Shown here piece after piece: positions 7,722-16,073 of a stretch of DNA of 64,000 nucleotides. A program made the position numbers and the translations under genes. The stretch covers positions 301,082 to 365,081 of the forward strand of contig JACPUC010000003.1 in the NCBI GenBank assembly GCA_016192455.1, read 5' to 3'. Under the pieces are notes generated by a model, which did not search any database, had not been told where the DNA came from, and worked only from the letters and a program-made list of their open reading frames with translations. Position 1 is the first letter of the stretch, and each line of letters starts with the position of its first letter. Source of the DNA: Candidatus Tectimicrobiota bacterium. GTDB taxonomy: Bacteria > JACPUC01.

Positions 7722-9257
7722 TTAATTCACCTCCGCCCCCTCGGCATGGCTCGCCGGCGACCCGGCCAGTTGCATGGCGGCGTCGTCGAGCTGCTTCAAG
7801 CGGGCCGCGGCGATGCGGCGAAACGCCGCCTGGTCCTGCCGCGCCACCGGCGCGGCGCGTTTGGCGCGCAGGGCGAGCGGGTTGATGAATCGCCCGTCGC
7901 GGGCGATGCGGAAATCGAGGTGCGGGCCGGTGGAGAGACCGGTGGAGCCGACGTAGCCGATCACCTGCCCCTGAACGACGCGCGCCCCCGGCCTGACGCC
8001 TGGGGCAAAGCGAGCCAGGTGCAGGTAGTAGGTCGTGTAGAGGTCGGCATGGCGCAGGCGCACCAGGTTGCCGTTTCCCCCCTTGCGCCTGGCGATCTCG
8101 ACCTGGCCGGCTCCAAGGGCGACGACGGGCGTGCCGTAGGGGGCGGCGTAATCAACGCCGGAATGCGGCCGGTAGACCTTCAGGATGGGATGGAAACGGC
8201 GCGCCGCGAAGTGCGAGGAGATGCGCGTAAAGCTGAGCGGCGACTTCAGGAACACCTTGCGCAGCGACGTGCCGTCCGGTGTGTAGTAGCCGCGTTGCGT
8301 CTTGCTGCCTTCGAAGAGGAGGGCGCGGTACACCTCCCCGGCGTTGACGAACTCCGCCGCCAGGATGTCCCCATAGCGGGAGAACTCCGGCCCCCGGCGC
8401 TGCTTCTCGACGAGGAGGCGAAACGAGTCGCCGCTGCGCACGTCGGTGGAGAAGTCGATGTCCCAGGCGAAGATGTCGGCCACGCGCAGCGCCAGCTCCG
8501 CTTGCTCGCCGAGCGCCAGGATCGTCTCGAAGAGGGAGGAGGAGATGCTGCCGTGGATCATGGTCTGCTGGGTCTGGTAGCGGATCGGGCTCAGCTCGGC
8601 GTGCGTCTGCTCCCCGGCATGGACCACGAGCACCGAGTCATCGTCGACGAAGTACTCGAAGCCGCGGAAGCCGCCGTCCCTGTCCAGGTAGACCCGGTAG
8701 GCCTGGTTCTGACGCACGCGGTTCAGGTTGTAGGTCGGTTTCACGGCGGCGATGAGGGCATAGGCGCGGCGGGCGTCCAGGCCGTTCTTCGTCAGCAGCT
8801 CGAAGAAGGTTTCCTGCGCCTTGATTTTGCCCTCGCGCGTCTGGTCGGCAAGAATGCGCGGCTGGCGATCGACTTCGGGCTCCGAGGCGGGGCCGGCCGG
8901 CGCCGGCGCGGGGCGATCCACCTCGGGGGGCTGGGCCGGGTTGCCGGCAGGGGGTGGCGGGGAGGCGAGTGACGGCCGCGCGGCGGAGTCCGTCGCCGCG
9001 CCGCTCGGAGCGGAGGCCGTGGCAACGTTCGGCGCCGCAGACGGCGAGAGCAAGCGCAGCACTGCCGCAACGCCGCCGCCCGACACGCTCGACACGACGG
9101 CGTTGGCCCCAAACCCTCCCCCGAGGACCAGGACCGCCCCGGCGACGAGGAGATGACGCCGGCGTGGACGTCGCCGCCCGAGGCGCGCCTCGCGGCCCGC
9201 CGCCGCTCCGCCGATCCTCCCTCCACCCGGCCACTGAAATCTAAAAGAATTCATCAC
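7722..9257 (-). CDS. M23-family murein endopeptidase, membrane anchored
   Basis: A 511-residue cell-wall hydrolase. An Arg-rich N-terminal stretch is followed by one membrane segment (residues about 36-60), a Pro/Ala-rich periplasmic linker, an OapA/MepM-like middle domain and the C-terminal M23 LytM fold (PHSGVDYAAPYGTPV, NLVRLRHADLYTTYYLHL, GYVGSTGLSTGPHLDFRI). The first zinc ligands His and Asp (HSGVD) are present. The last motif is HLD rather than the canonical HxH, so Asp may replace the third ligand. It is likely a peptidoglycan cross-link endopeptidase. A good promoter lies upstream. Confidence 0.9.
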   Translation of the reverse strand: MMNSFRFQWPGGGRIGGAAAGREARLGRRRPRRRHLLVAGAVLVLGGGFGANAVVSSVSGGGVAAVLRLLSPSAAPNVATASAPSGAATDSAARPSLASPPPPAGNPAQPPEVDRPAPAPAGPASEPEVDRQPRILADQTREGKIKAQETFFELLTKNGLDARRAYALIAAVKPTYNLNRVRQNQAYRVYLDRDGGFRGFEYFVDDDSVLVVHAGEQTHAELSPIRYQTQQTMIHGSISSSLFETILALGEQAELALRVADIFAWDIDFSTDVRSGDSFRLLVEKQRRGPEFSRYGDILAAEFVNAGEVYRALLFEGSKTQRGYYTPDGTSLRKVFLKSPLSFTRISSHFAARRFHPILKVYRPHSGVDYAAPYGTPVVALGAGQVEIARRKGGNGNLVRLRHADLYTTYYLHLARFAPGVRPGARVVQGQVIGYVGSTGLSTGPHLDFRIARDGRFINPLALRAKRAAPVARQDQAAFRRIAAARLKQLDDAAMQLAGSPASHAEGAEVN

Positions 9258-9319
9258 AAGTCCCCATGCAGAGTCAATATTCTAGCGAGTTTTCCCTTAT
9301 GTTTTCGCATGTTTTCACC

Positions 9320-9349
9320 ATTATGCTCAGATGATTTCTAGCTTGTCAA
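9320..9349 (-). promoter_or_regulatory. sigma-70-type promoter for the M23 gene
   Basis: On the minus strand TTGACA (9349-9344), an 18-bp spacer and CATAAT (9325-9320), about 65 bp upstream of the M23 start, in a locally AT-rich stretch. Confidence 0.6.
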
Positions 9350-9599
9350 GGAGGTAATTCCAAAAATTTCTTTATTGTTGAGAGCCTGCGTCCTGATCCT
9401 AATCTGTGATGCTCTCTCCAGGGGGTGGCTGAAATGTTCGTATAATCAAGGAGTTCCGATGCGTCCCCGGAACGCGGCGAACCAGCGCCGAGGGTTTTGC
9501 CGTCTCGACTCTCAGCCTGCGTCAAGGGCGTGCCGGAGTGGCTTGTTGCGGTTGGGCGTGGCGTTGGAGCAGGGGCCGGGGCGGCAGGCGCGGCGCTTA
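9350..9599. other. intergenic gap between M23 and the ABC permease genes
   Basis: AT-rich up to about 9460, then GC-rich. A small ATG (9460) with an upstream AAGGAG reads into a basic, Arg-rich frame that opposes the end of the permease gene. I see no protein signature and regard it as a shadow. No terminator-like hairpin is clear. Confidence 0.4.
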
Positions 9600-10433
9600 T
9601 CAACGCCGAAGCTGCGGGTCCAGGAGGTCGCGCAGGCCGTCCCCCAGGAGGTTCAAGCCGAGCACGGTGAGCATGATCGCCAGGCCCGGGAAGATCGTCA
9701 CCCAGGGGTGCGTCGTCAGCTCGCTGCGGCCCTGGGCCAGCATCAGTCCCCAGCTTGGCGTCGGCGGCGAGACGCCGATGCCGAGGAAGCTCAGGCCGGC
9801 TTCGGCGAGGATGTTGCCGGCGATGCCGATGGTGGCGGCCACCATGAGGGGGGCCAGGCAGTTCGGCAGCACATAGCGCAGGAGGATGCGCAGCGTCCCG
9901 GCGCCGGCGGCCTGGGCGCTCTGGACGAAGTCGCGCCCCATCACCACGAGCGTCTGGGCGCGCATGACGCGGGCGATGCCGGTCCAGCCCAGGAGGCTGA
10001 GCACCACGACGACATTGAGCAGGCCGGGCTGCTGGAACGCCGCCATCATGGCGATTGCCAGTACCAGGCTGGGGAAGGCGAGGAAGGTGTCGGTGAGGCG
10101 CATGAGGAGGGCGTCGGTCCAGCCGCCGGCGTAGCCGGCGAGCATGCCGACGGCCACCCCCAGGACGACGGCCACGAGCTCGGCGCCGAAGCCGACGAGG
10201 AGGGAGATGCGGGCGCCGTAGATGACCCGGCTGAGCACGTCGCGCCCGAGGAGATCGGTGCCGAGGGGATGGCGCGGCGAGGGGGGCTGCAGGCTGGCGC
10301 GCACGAGGTCGCGCGGCACCGCCTCGGGCGCGTGGGGCGCCAGCAGGGGGGCCGCGGCGGCGCTCACGAACAGGAGCGCGGTGAGGACGAGGCCCACGGT
10401 CGCCGTTTTGCTGCGTCGCCACAAGCGCCGCAT
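9600..10433 (-). CDS. ABC transporter permease, DppC/OppC type
   Basis: A 277-residue inner-membrane permease of dipeptide/oligopeptide/nickel-type importers, with about six membrane segments and one segment near the N terminus (TVGLVLTALLFVSAAAAPLL). The EAA loop, which contacts the ATPase, is seen as DFVQSAQAAGAGTLRILLRYVLPN, and the C-terminal HPWVTIFPGLAIMLTVLGLNLLGDGLRDLLDPQ ending is diagnostic of DppC. It follows the DppB-type gene by two bases. No binding protein or ATPase gene for the transporter is in the window. Confidence 0.93.
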   Translation of the reverse strand: MRRLWRRSKTATVGLVLTALLFVSAAAAPLLAPHAPEAVPRDLVRASLQPPSPRHPLGTDLLGRDVLSRVIYGARISLLVGFGAELVAVVLGVAVGMLAGYAGGWTDALLMRLTDTFLAFPSLVLAIAMMAAFQQPGLLNVVVVLSLLGWTGIARVMRAQTLVVMGRDFVQSAQAAGAGTLRILLRYVLPNCLAPLMVAATIGIAGNILAEAGLSFLGIGVSPPTPSWGLMLAQGRSELTTHPWVTIFPGLAIMLTVLGLNLLGDGLRDLLDPQLRR

Positions 10434-10435
10434 CC

Positions 10436-11380
10436 CTACTCCTTCTGCCCGGCCTGGCGGATGCGCGGGTCGAGAAAGGCGTAGCTCAGGTCCACGAGCA
10501 GGTTGAGGCCGGCGTAGACGAGCGCGAAGAAGAGCGTGATGCCCATCACCACGGGCAGGTCGCGCATGAAGACAGCCGTCACCAGCGCCCGCCCGATGCC
10601 CGGCCAGGCAAAGACGGTTTCGGTGAGCGGCGCCCCGGCAAGGAGGTTGGCCAGGCTGAGCCCGGTCACCGTGACGACCGGCACGAGGGCGTTCTTCAGC
10701 ACGTGCCGGCCGATGACGACGCGTTCCGCCAGCCCCTTGGCGCGGGCCATGCGCACGAAGTCCTGGCGGATCACCTCCAGCACGGCGGCGCGCGTCATGC
10801 GGGCGATGTAGCCCATCTGCAGGGCGCCCAGCGTCACGGCCGGCAGCAGGAGGTGGCTGAGCCGCCCGCCGCCGTAGCCGGAGATCGGCAGCCAGCCGAG
10901 CTGGGCGCCGAAGAGGAGGATGAGCATCATGCCCAGCCAGAAGACCGGCGTGGAGATGCCGAGCAAGGCGCCGACCATCACCAGGTGGTCGAGCCAGGTT
11001 GCCTGGCGCACCGCCGCCAGCAGGCCGGCGAGGAGACCTCCGAGCAGCGCCAGGAGCATCGCCGCGACCGCCAGCCGCGCCGTCGGCTCGAGGCGCTCGG
11101 CGATGACCGCGAGGACGGGCCGCCGCTGCTGGTAGGAGCGGCCCAGGTCGCCGCGCAGCAGGCGGCCGAGGTAGCGCCCGTACTGCACGTAGAGGGGGTC
11201 ATCCAGGCCCAGCTCGGCGCGCAGGCGCGCCGCCACCTCGGGGTCGATGCGCGGCATGCCGGTGGTCGCCTTCACCGGGTCTCCGGGGGCCATGACGTTG
11301 AGCAGGAACATCATCAGGCTGATGCCGAGCAGCACCGGGATGAAAGCGAGAAGTCGGCGCAGGCTGAAGGTCACCATCAG
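10436..11380 (-). CDS. ABC transporter permease, DppB/OppB type
   Basis: A 314-residue permease partner of the adjacent DppC-like protein. It starts MVTFSLRRLLAFIPVLLGISL, a classic DppB N terminus; the frame upstream to 11446 lacks family similarity, so ATG 11380 is used. The conserved periplasmic DPVKATTGMPRIDPEVAARLRAELGLDDPLY region and the C-terminal DLSYAFLDPRIR are present. Peptide or metal-chelate import is the family role; the ligand is unknown. The missing components suggest the pair is the remnant or the shared half of a transporter encoded elsewhere. Confidence 0.93.
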   Translation of the reverse strand: MMVTFSLRRLLAFIPVLLGISLMMFLLNVMAPGDPVKATTGMPRIDPEVAARLRAELGLDDPLYVQYGRYLGRLLRGDLGRSYQQRRPVLAVIAERLEPTARLAVAAMLLALLGGLLAGLLAAVRQATWLDHLVMVGALLGISTPVFWLGMMLILLFGAQLGWLPISGYGGGRLSHLLLPAVTLGALQMGYIARMTRAAVLEVIRQDFVRMARAKGLAERVVIGRHVLKNALVPVVTVTGLSLANLLAGAPLTETVFAWPGIGRALVTAVFMRDLPVVMGITLFFALVYAGLNLLVDLSYAFLDPRIRQAGQKE

Positions 11381-11461
11381 GCGCGCCTCCCAAGGGCGGA
11401 GGAGAACGAGCGGCGCGGCCGGCGTCCCAGGCATGCGCCGCCGCAATCCGCCATGGGTCTT

Positions 11462-11839
11462 CTACGTGATTCGTGTACGCGGACGCGCGGGTCTGCGGGG
11501 AACATCCTCGGAAACGGCCTGAAAGTCATTTTCCGTGAAATTGCTGAGACTCACAGGCGGCCGATCCGGGAACTCAGCAACAATGCGTAACTGCCCACCC
11601 ATGGCCTCGAGGTAACCGCGCAAGGTTGAGAGCAACAGATCGCTGCGCTTCTCCAGGCGCGAAATGCCCTCCTGGCCGACACCAAGCAGCTCGGCCAGGC
11701 GTTGCTGCGTGAGGTGATGGGCGCGCCGCAAATCACGCAAGGACATCTCCTCCGCCATCAGCTCGGCTGCTCGCGCCTCGATCTTGTCCCGGCGCGCTGC
11801 ATCCATTTTCTTCATCTTATCTCTCAGGCGCGTTGCCAT
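11462..11839 (-). CDS. XRE-family antitoxin, HigA-like
   Basis: A 125-residue protein with a charged N-terminal helix (MATRLRDKMKKMDAARRDKIEARAAEL) and a helix-turn-helix of the XRE type (LRDLRRAHHLTQQRLAELLGVGQEGISRLEKRSDLLLSTLRGYLEAMGGQLRIVAEF). This is the form of HigA antitoxins that sit downstream of RelE-like HigB toxins and repress their own promoter. The upstream toxin gene survives only as a C-terminal fragment ending 2 bp before this start, so this antitoxin may now be an orphan or act against another toxin. Confidence 0.88.
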   Translation of the reverse strand: MATRLRDKMKKMDAARRDKIEARAAELMAEEMSLRDLRRAHHLTQQRLAELLGVGQEGISRLEKRSDLLLSTLRGYLEAMGGQLRIVAEFPDRPPVSLSNFTENDFQAVSEDVPRRPARPRTRIT

Positions 11840-11841
11840 GG

Positions 11842-12000
11842 CTACCTCCTCTTCCGCTTCGCAAGCCTCGCAAGATGTTCGTCGAACCGGGCATCTGCCT
11901 TGCTGATGAGTTGCCGGTAAAAACGCCTTCCGCCCCCACCCGATTTATCCCCGCAGAGCAGAAGGATCGCTTCGCGCCGCCGGGGAAGTGCGCTAGCGCG
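11842..12000 (-). pseudogene. C-terminal remnant of a RelE/HigB-type toxin
   Basis: Translating the minus strand just upstream of the antitoxin gives an open frame ending in TAG (11844-11842). It reads PRRREAILLLCGDKSGGGG then RRFYRQLISKADARFDEHLA then RLAKRKRR. This matches the C-terminal third of RelE/HigB toxins, whose usual form is DPRRxAILLxGGDKTGxxRFYExxIPxADxLYDEHL. The frame is closed by a stop at 12018-12016, and no N-terminal half lies upstream, where the EamA gene begins on the other strand. The toxin is therefore truncated. Confidence 0.75.
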
Positions 12001-12188
12001 GCGGTTACGGTTGCGTTACGGGGGCGGGCGCAGCATAGTGGCGCGGCATGGGCGATCCCCAGGCGGCGTGGCGGCTGCCTGGCTGACTGGCGCGGCCGAC
12101 GGCCGGCGGGTCGTCCCGCCACGGCGCGTTCCCCGGCGCCCTTCCCCACCCCGCGGGGCCGAGGCGGCGGGGCGGACGAAGGACCAGC

Positions 12189-13055
12189 ATGGGCGTCGAA
12201 CTCCTCGCGCTGTTTGCCGCCGTCGCCTTCGGCGCCTCGAGCGTGCTGCACAAGAAGGGCCTGGAGACCTCCTCGCCGATGGCCGCGGCGGTGGTCAGCA
12301 CGGTCTTCACGGCGCTGGTGCTGCTGGTCGACATCCTGGCCACGCTGCCGTTGCGGCGCTTCGCCTCGCCCGGCCTGCCCTACTTCATCCTGGCGGGGCT
12401 CTTCGCGCCGGGCACCGCCCGCCTCGTGTCGTTCCATGGCTTCCAGCGGCTCGGCGTGTCGATCAGCGTCATGGTCATGGCGGGGGCGCCGCTGTGGGCC
12501 AGCCTGGTCTCCGTGCTCCTCTTCGCGGAGCGCCTCACCCCCGCCATCGGCGCCGGCACCCTCGCCATCGTCTCGGGCACGATCATCATCTCCGGGACGC
12601 GCGGCGGGCCGCGCGCCTGGCGCCGCCTCAGCCTCCTCTTCCCGCTGGCGGCGGGGTTCTTCTATGGCATGCGCGATGTGGCGGCGCGCCAGGGGTTGCC
12701 GATCGATCAGGCGCCGCTGATCGCCGGCTTCGTCACCGCCGTGGTGTCGCTCGTCGTCATGGCGGCCTGGACCCTCTGGCGCCGCGCCCCGGGCATGCTG
12801 CGCTGCACGGGGCGGGGGTTCCTCTACTATACCGTGGCGGGCATCACGGGGGGTATCTCGTACCTCGGCATGTTCCGCGCCTTCGCCGGCGGCGAGGTGG
12901 TGATCGTCTCGCCGCTCGTCAGCACCCATCCGGTGTTCGCGGTGGTGCTGGCGCGGCTCGTGCTCGGCCGCAGCGAGCAGCTTGGGCCGCGCAGCCTGCT
13001 GGGCGGGCTGGCGATCCTTCTCGGCGCGGTCCTGATCGCGGCGCTGCGCGGCTAG
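12189..13055 (+). CDS. EamA-family (DMT) transporter
   Basis: A 288-residue, ten-segment drug/metabolite transporter made of two EamA repeats. The first repeat ends around GAGTLAIVSGTIIISG and the second at GPRSLLGGLAILLGAVLIAAL. The charged loop WRRAPGMLR lies between membrane hairpins. Substrates of this family include amino acids, nucleosides and small organic molecules; none can be assigned. ATG 12189 follows GGACGAAGGACC. The stop TAG coincides with the start of an intergenic repeat. Confidence 0.9.
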   Translation: MGVELLALFAAVAFGASSVLHKKGLETSSPMAAAVVSTVFTALVLLVDILATLPLRRFASPGLPYFILAGLFAPGTARLVSFHGFQRLGVSISVMVMAGAPLWASLVSVLLFAERLTPAIGAGTLAIVSGTIIISGTRGGPRAWRRLSLLFPLAAGFFYGMRDVAARQGLPIDQAPLIAGFVTAVVSLVVMAAWTLWRRAPGMLRCTGRGFLYYTVAGITGGISYLGMFRAFAGGEVVIVSPLVSTHPVFAVVLARLVLGRSEQLGPRSLLGGLAILLGAVLIAALRG

Positions 13056-13345
13056 GGTGCGGTTTCTCAACTTCGCTTGCAGAGATGCGCGAGGGAGCCG
13101 CGCCCCCTCGCGCAGCCGCGGGGGCTGATCGTAGGGGGCGGGGCTTGCCCCGCCCGAAACCTACGTCTGCGAGGGAACCTTGTCCCCTCGCGCACCCCGC
13201 CTTGTAGGGGCGGTTCGCGAACCGCCCCTACGGGATGGAGGTGTGGGGGAGCAAGGGTCCCCCACAAGAACCTTCCCCCCCTCCATGGCACGAAGAAGGC
13301 GTCGAATTCAGGATGGAGCTTGTGCGACGTAATCCTGGCAGGCGC
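13053..13345 (+). repeat. full-length composite intergenic repeat
   Basis: Begins at the TAG stop of the EamA gene with TAGGGTGCGGTTTCTCA. It carries two GAGGGAxCC...CCCTCGCGCA modules, a GGGGCTTGCCCC hairpin, a GGTTCGCGAACC hairpin, the GTGTGGGGGAGCAAGGGTCC arm, and ends with GCACGAAGAAGGCGTCGAAT ... GTGCGACGTAAT. It carries both nested hairpin types. Confidence 0.8.
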
Positions 13346-13364
13346 GCCTTCGGTTTGCGGCGCC

Positions 13365-14819
13365 TTACGCGGCGGCGGGCGGTTCGGGGCGCACCCTGGC
13401 GAGGACCATGGCGATGAGGCAGAGGAGCACCGTGAGCTTGAAGACATCGCTGAAGCTCGCCATGAACGGCACCACCTCCGCCACCTGCGCGCCGAGCCGG
13501 GCGCGGTGGACGTCGAAGCGGAAACTGAAGAGCGTGGCCGCCGCGGCGATTCCCCAGGTCATGCCCACGGTCCGCGTCAGCGCCAGGAGCGCGCCGGCGA
13601 TGCCCATCTTGTCCGGGGGCGACGCGCCCATGATGACGGTGTCGTTGGGCGTGATGAAGAGGGCCACCCCGAAGGCCACCAGGGCCATCGCCAGGCCCGC
13701 CATCGGGTAGCCGCTGGCGGGGGTGAGGAAGATCAGCACCGCCGCGCCGCCGGCGGCCACCAGCATGCCGAGGGGCGAGATGAGCGAGGTTCCAAGGCGG
13801 TCGGCAAGCGGGCCGCTGATGAGCGATCCCAGGATGTGCGCCAGGGGGAACGGCAGCATGGCGACGCCGACTCCCGCCGGCGGCAAGCCCAGGATGTCCT
13901 GCAGGTAGAACGGCATGAGGAAGGTGACCGTGAAGAGCGCCATGTAGGTGAACGTCTTGGCGCTGTTGGCGGCGGTGAAGGCGCGGTTGCGGAAGAGCGA
14001 GAAGGCGATCATCGGGTGCGAGGCGCGCTGCTCCGCCGCCACGAAAAGGGCGAGGAAGAGGCCGCCGGCCGCCAGGAGAGCGAGGACCGGCGCGGAGGTC
14101 CATCCCCAGGCCCTGCTCTGCGTGATGCCGAGCAGCAGGGTGCTGAGGCCGAGCGCGAAGCCGGCCGCTCCCGCGATGTCGAAGGGCCGCCCGCGGGCGG
14201 GGGACGGCAGCCGCGGGAGAACGCGCAGGCCGGAGACGAAGCAGGCGAAGCCGACGGGGATGCTGAGGAAAAAGATCGCCCGCCAGTGCACGTAGTCGAC
14301 GAGCAGGCCGCCGATGAGCGGCCCCACCGTGAGGCCGACGCCGACGGAGGCCTCGAAGAGGGCGATCCCCGTGCCCCGGCGGTGGGCGGGAACCGCCGCG
14401 TTGATGAGGGGGATGCTTGTGGCCATGACGAGGGTCGAGCCGGCGGCCTGCACGGCGCGCAGGAGGATGAGCTGCAGGACGCTGCCGCTCAGCCCCACCG
14501 CCAGCGATCCCGCCATGTGGACCAGGAACCCCAACAGGTAGATGCGCCGCGGCCCCACCATGTCCACCAGGCTGCCGAAGACCGCCACCAGGCTTGCCGC
14601 CGTGAGCAGGTTGACGAGCGACACCCAACTGATCGTCGTCATCGGCGCCTGGAACGCGCGGCTTAGGGTGGGGAACGCGACGTTCACCATCGTGCCGTCA
14701 AGCACGCTGAGGAAGACGCCGAGACAGACCGGAATGAGCGCGCTCCAGTGCGTGGCCTTCTGGGAGGTCTCGGTCGGCGTGGCGGCTGGGGAGCTTGGCG
14801 CGGCGGCATCGAGCGGCAT
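13365..14819 (-). CDS. MFS transporter, DHA2 (EmrB/QacA) type
   Basis: A 484-residue, fourteen-segment major-facilitator exporter. The first helix contains VCLGVFLSVLDGTMVNVAFPTL, the DHA2 motif D1 with the conserved Asp. Motif A is seen in the loop VFGSLVDMVGPRRIYLLG, and motif C-like residues occur in GIALFEASVGVGLTVGPLIGG. Drug or metabolite/proton antiport is the family role. The N terminus is a Ser/Thr/Pro-rich cytoplasmic tail before the first helix. It is transcribed towards the repeat at 13345 and diverges from the hydrolase at 15008. Confidence 0.93.
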   Translation of the reverse strand: MPLDAAAPSSPAATPTETSQKATHWSALIPVCLGVFLSVLDGTMVNVAFPTLSRAFQAPMTTISWVSLVNLLTAASLVAVFGSLVDMVGPRRIYLLGFLVHMAGSLAVGLSGSVLQLILLRAVQAAGSTLVMATSIPLINAAVPAHRRGTGIALFEASVGVGLTVGPLIGGLLVDYVHWRAIFFLSIPVGFACFVSGLRVLPRLPSPARGRPFDIAGAAGFALGLSTLLLGITQSRAWGWTSAPVLALLAAGGLFLALFVAAEQRASHPMIAFSLFRNRAFTAANSAKTFTYMALFTVTFLMPFYLQDILGLPPAGVGVAMLPFPLAHILGSLISGPLADRLGTSLISPLGMLVAAGGAAVLIFLTPASGYPMAGLAMALVAFGVALFITPNDTVIMGASPPDKMGIAGALLALTRTVGMTWGIAAAATLFSFRFDVHRARLGAQVAEVVPFMASFSDVFKLTVLLCLIAMVLARVRPEPPAAA

Positions 14820-15007
14820 GAGAGAGGGCTCGGGGCGTGATCCTGGGGGCGCGGCGGGAGGTGGAGCGTCGCGTGCCGCCGGGATAGGGCCGCGGCAGAG
14901 TCGGCCTGGGCTCCCAGGAAGTCATTGACAGGCTCGGAAGAGGCTCTTTAGAATACCCCCCACACCCCTTCTCACCTTGCCTGGAGTGTACAGCAAGAGA
15001 GCGAGCC

Positions 15008-15889
15008 ATGCACGACGAATTTCTGAAGATCAACGAGCTCCTCCTCCACGCCACGATCTGGGGGGAGGATGCCGCCTCGCCGGTGCTCCTTCTCCACGGC
15101 ATGACGGGCCAGGCCGCCGACTGGGCGCCAACCGCAACCCTCCTGAGCCGCGACTACCGCGTCATCGCGCTCGATCAACGCGGCTTCGGCGACAGCGTCT
15201 GGTCCGCCAAGGGCGCCTACAGCCTGGTTGACTACTCCGCCGACGTGGTCGGCCTCTGCAATGCCCTGTCTCTCTCCTCGCTGCGGCTCGTGGGCCATTC
15301 CTTCGGCGCCCGCGTCGCCATGCTCACCGCCGCTCAGCATCCCGACTTGATCACGCAGCTCGCCCTCATTGATTCAGGCCCCGAGCTGTCGCCGGAAGGC
15401 GTGCAGGAGACGCGCGAGTTCCTGGGCGGCATGCCGGAATACTTCGGCAGCCTCGACGAGGCCGTCACCTACTTCCAGCCGTACTACCGCGCCCTCGACA
15501 CCGCCAGCCTGGTGCGCCGCCTCGAGGGCTACCTGAAATCGACCGGCTGCGGCTGGACCCCGAAGTTCGACAAGGCGCTGCGCGACCGCATCCGCAAGCG
15601 CCCGCGCCAGGAGGAAGGGCCGGACCTCTGGGAGGCGCTGCGGCAGGTGCGCTGCCCGGCGCTGCTGGTGCGCGGCGGCAACTCGCGCACCCTCAGCGAG
15701 CAGATGGCCGGGCGGATGCGGGCGGCGAACGAGCGCCTGCAGTACGCAGTCGTCGCCGACAGCGGCCATAACGTCCCGGGGGAGCGACCGGAGGTCCTTG
15801 CCGAGGTCCTCTGCCGCTTCTTCCAGACCGCCGCCGCGCCCCAAGCCGATCCCGGCCCGGCCTCTGACCATCGCTCACGGCCCAGCTAG
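15008..15889 (+). CDS. alpha/beta hydrolase, possibly paired with UbiD
   Basis: A 293-residue alpha/beta hydrolase. The first strand is PVLLLHGMTGQAADW and the nucleophile is Ser98 in LVGHSFGAR. An acid candidate sits near the strand PALLVRGGNS, and the catalytic His is in VADSGHNVPGE. The sequence around ALDQRGFGDS is typical of C-C hydrolases and aryl esterases. The gene ends about 185 bp before a UbiD-family decarboxylase on the same strand, which suggests a shared aromatic-acid or ester catabolic step. The extreme C terminus is low complexity. Confidence 0.87.
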   Translation: MHDEFLKINELLLHATIWGEDAASPVLLLHGMTGQAADWAPTATLLSRDYRVIALDQRGFGDSVWSAKGAYSLVDYSADVVGLCNALSLSSLRLVGHSFGARVAMLTAAQHPDLITQLALIDSGPELSPEGVQETREFLGGMPEYFGSLDEAVTYFQPYYRALDTASLVRRLEGYLKSTGCGWTPKFDKALRDRIRKRPRQEEGPDLWEALRQVRCPALLVRGGNSRTLSEQMAGRMRAANERLQYAVVADSGHNVPGERPEVLAEVLCRFFQTAAAPQADPGPASDHRSRPS

Positions 15890-16073
15890 AAAGCCTTCCG
15901 TGGCCGCCTCCGGCACGCGGCGGGAGAACCGCGCGGCGCGCCTCTTCTCCCGCCGCGCGCGCCAGCCTCCCCGGCCCCCGCAGAGCACCCCCCGCGTGCG
16001 CTCCCCAGGTCCCCTGCGCCGGGAACCGCCGCCACACCCCCGCGCCGCCGCCGAGGCGAGGAGAAACTCCGCC

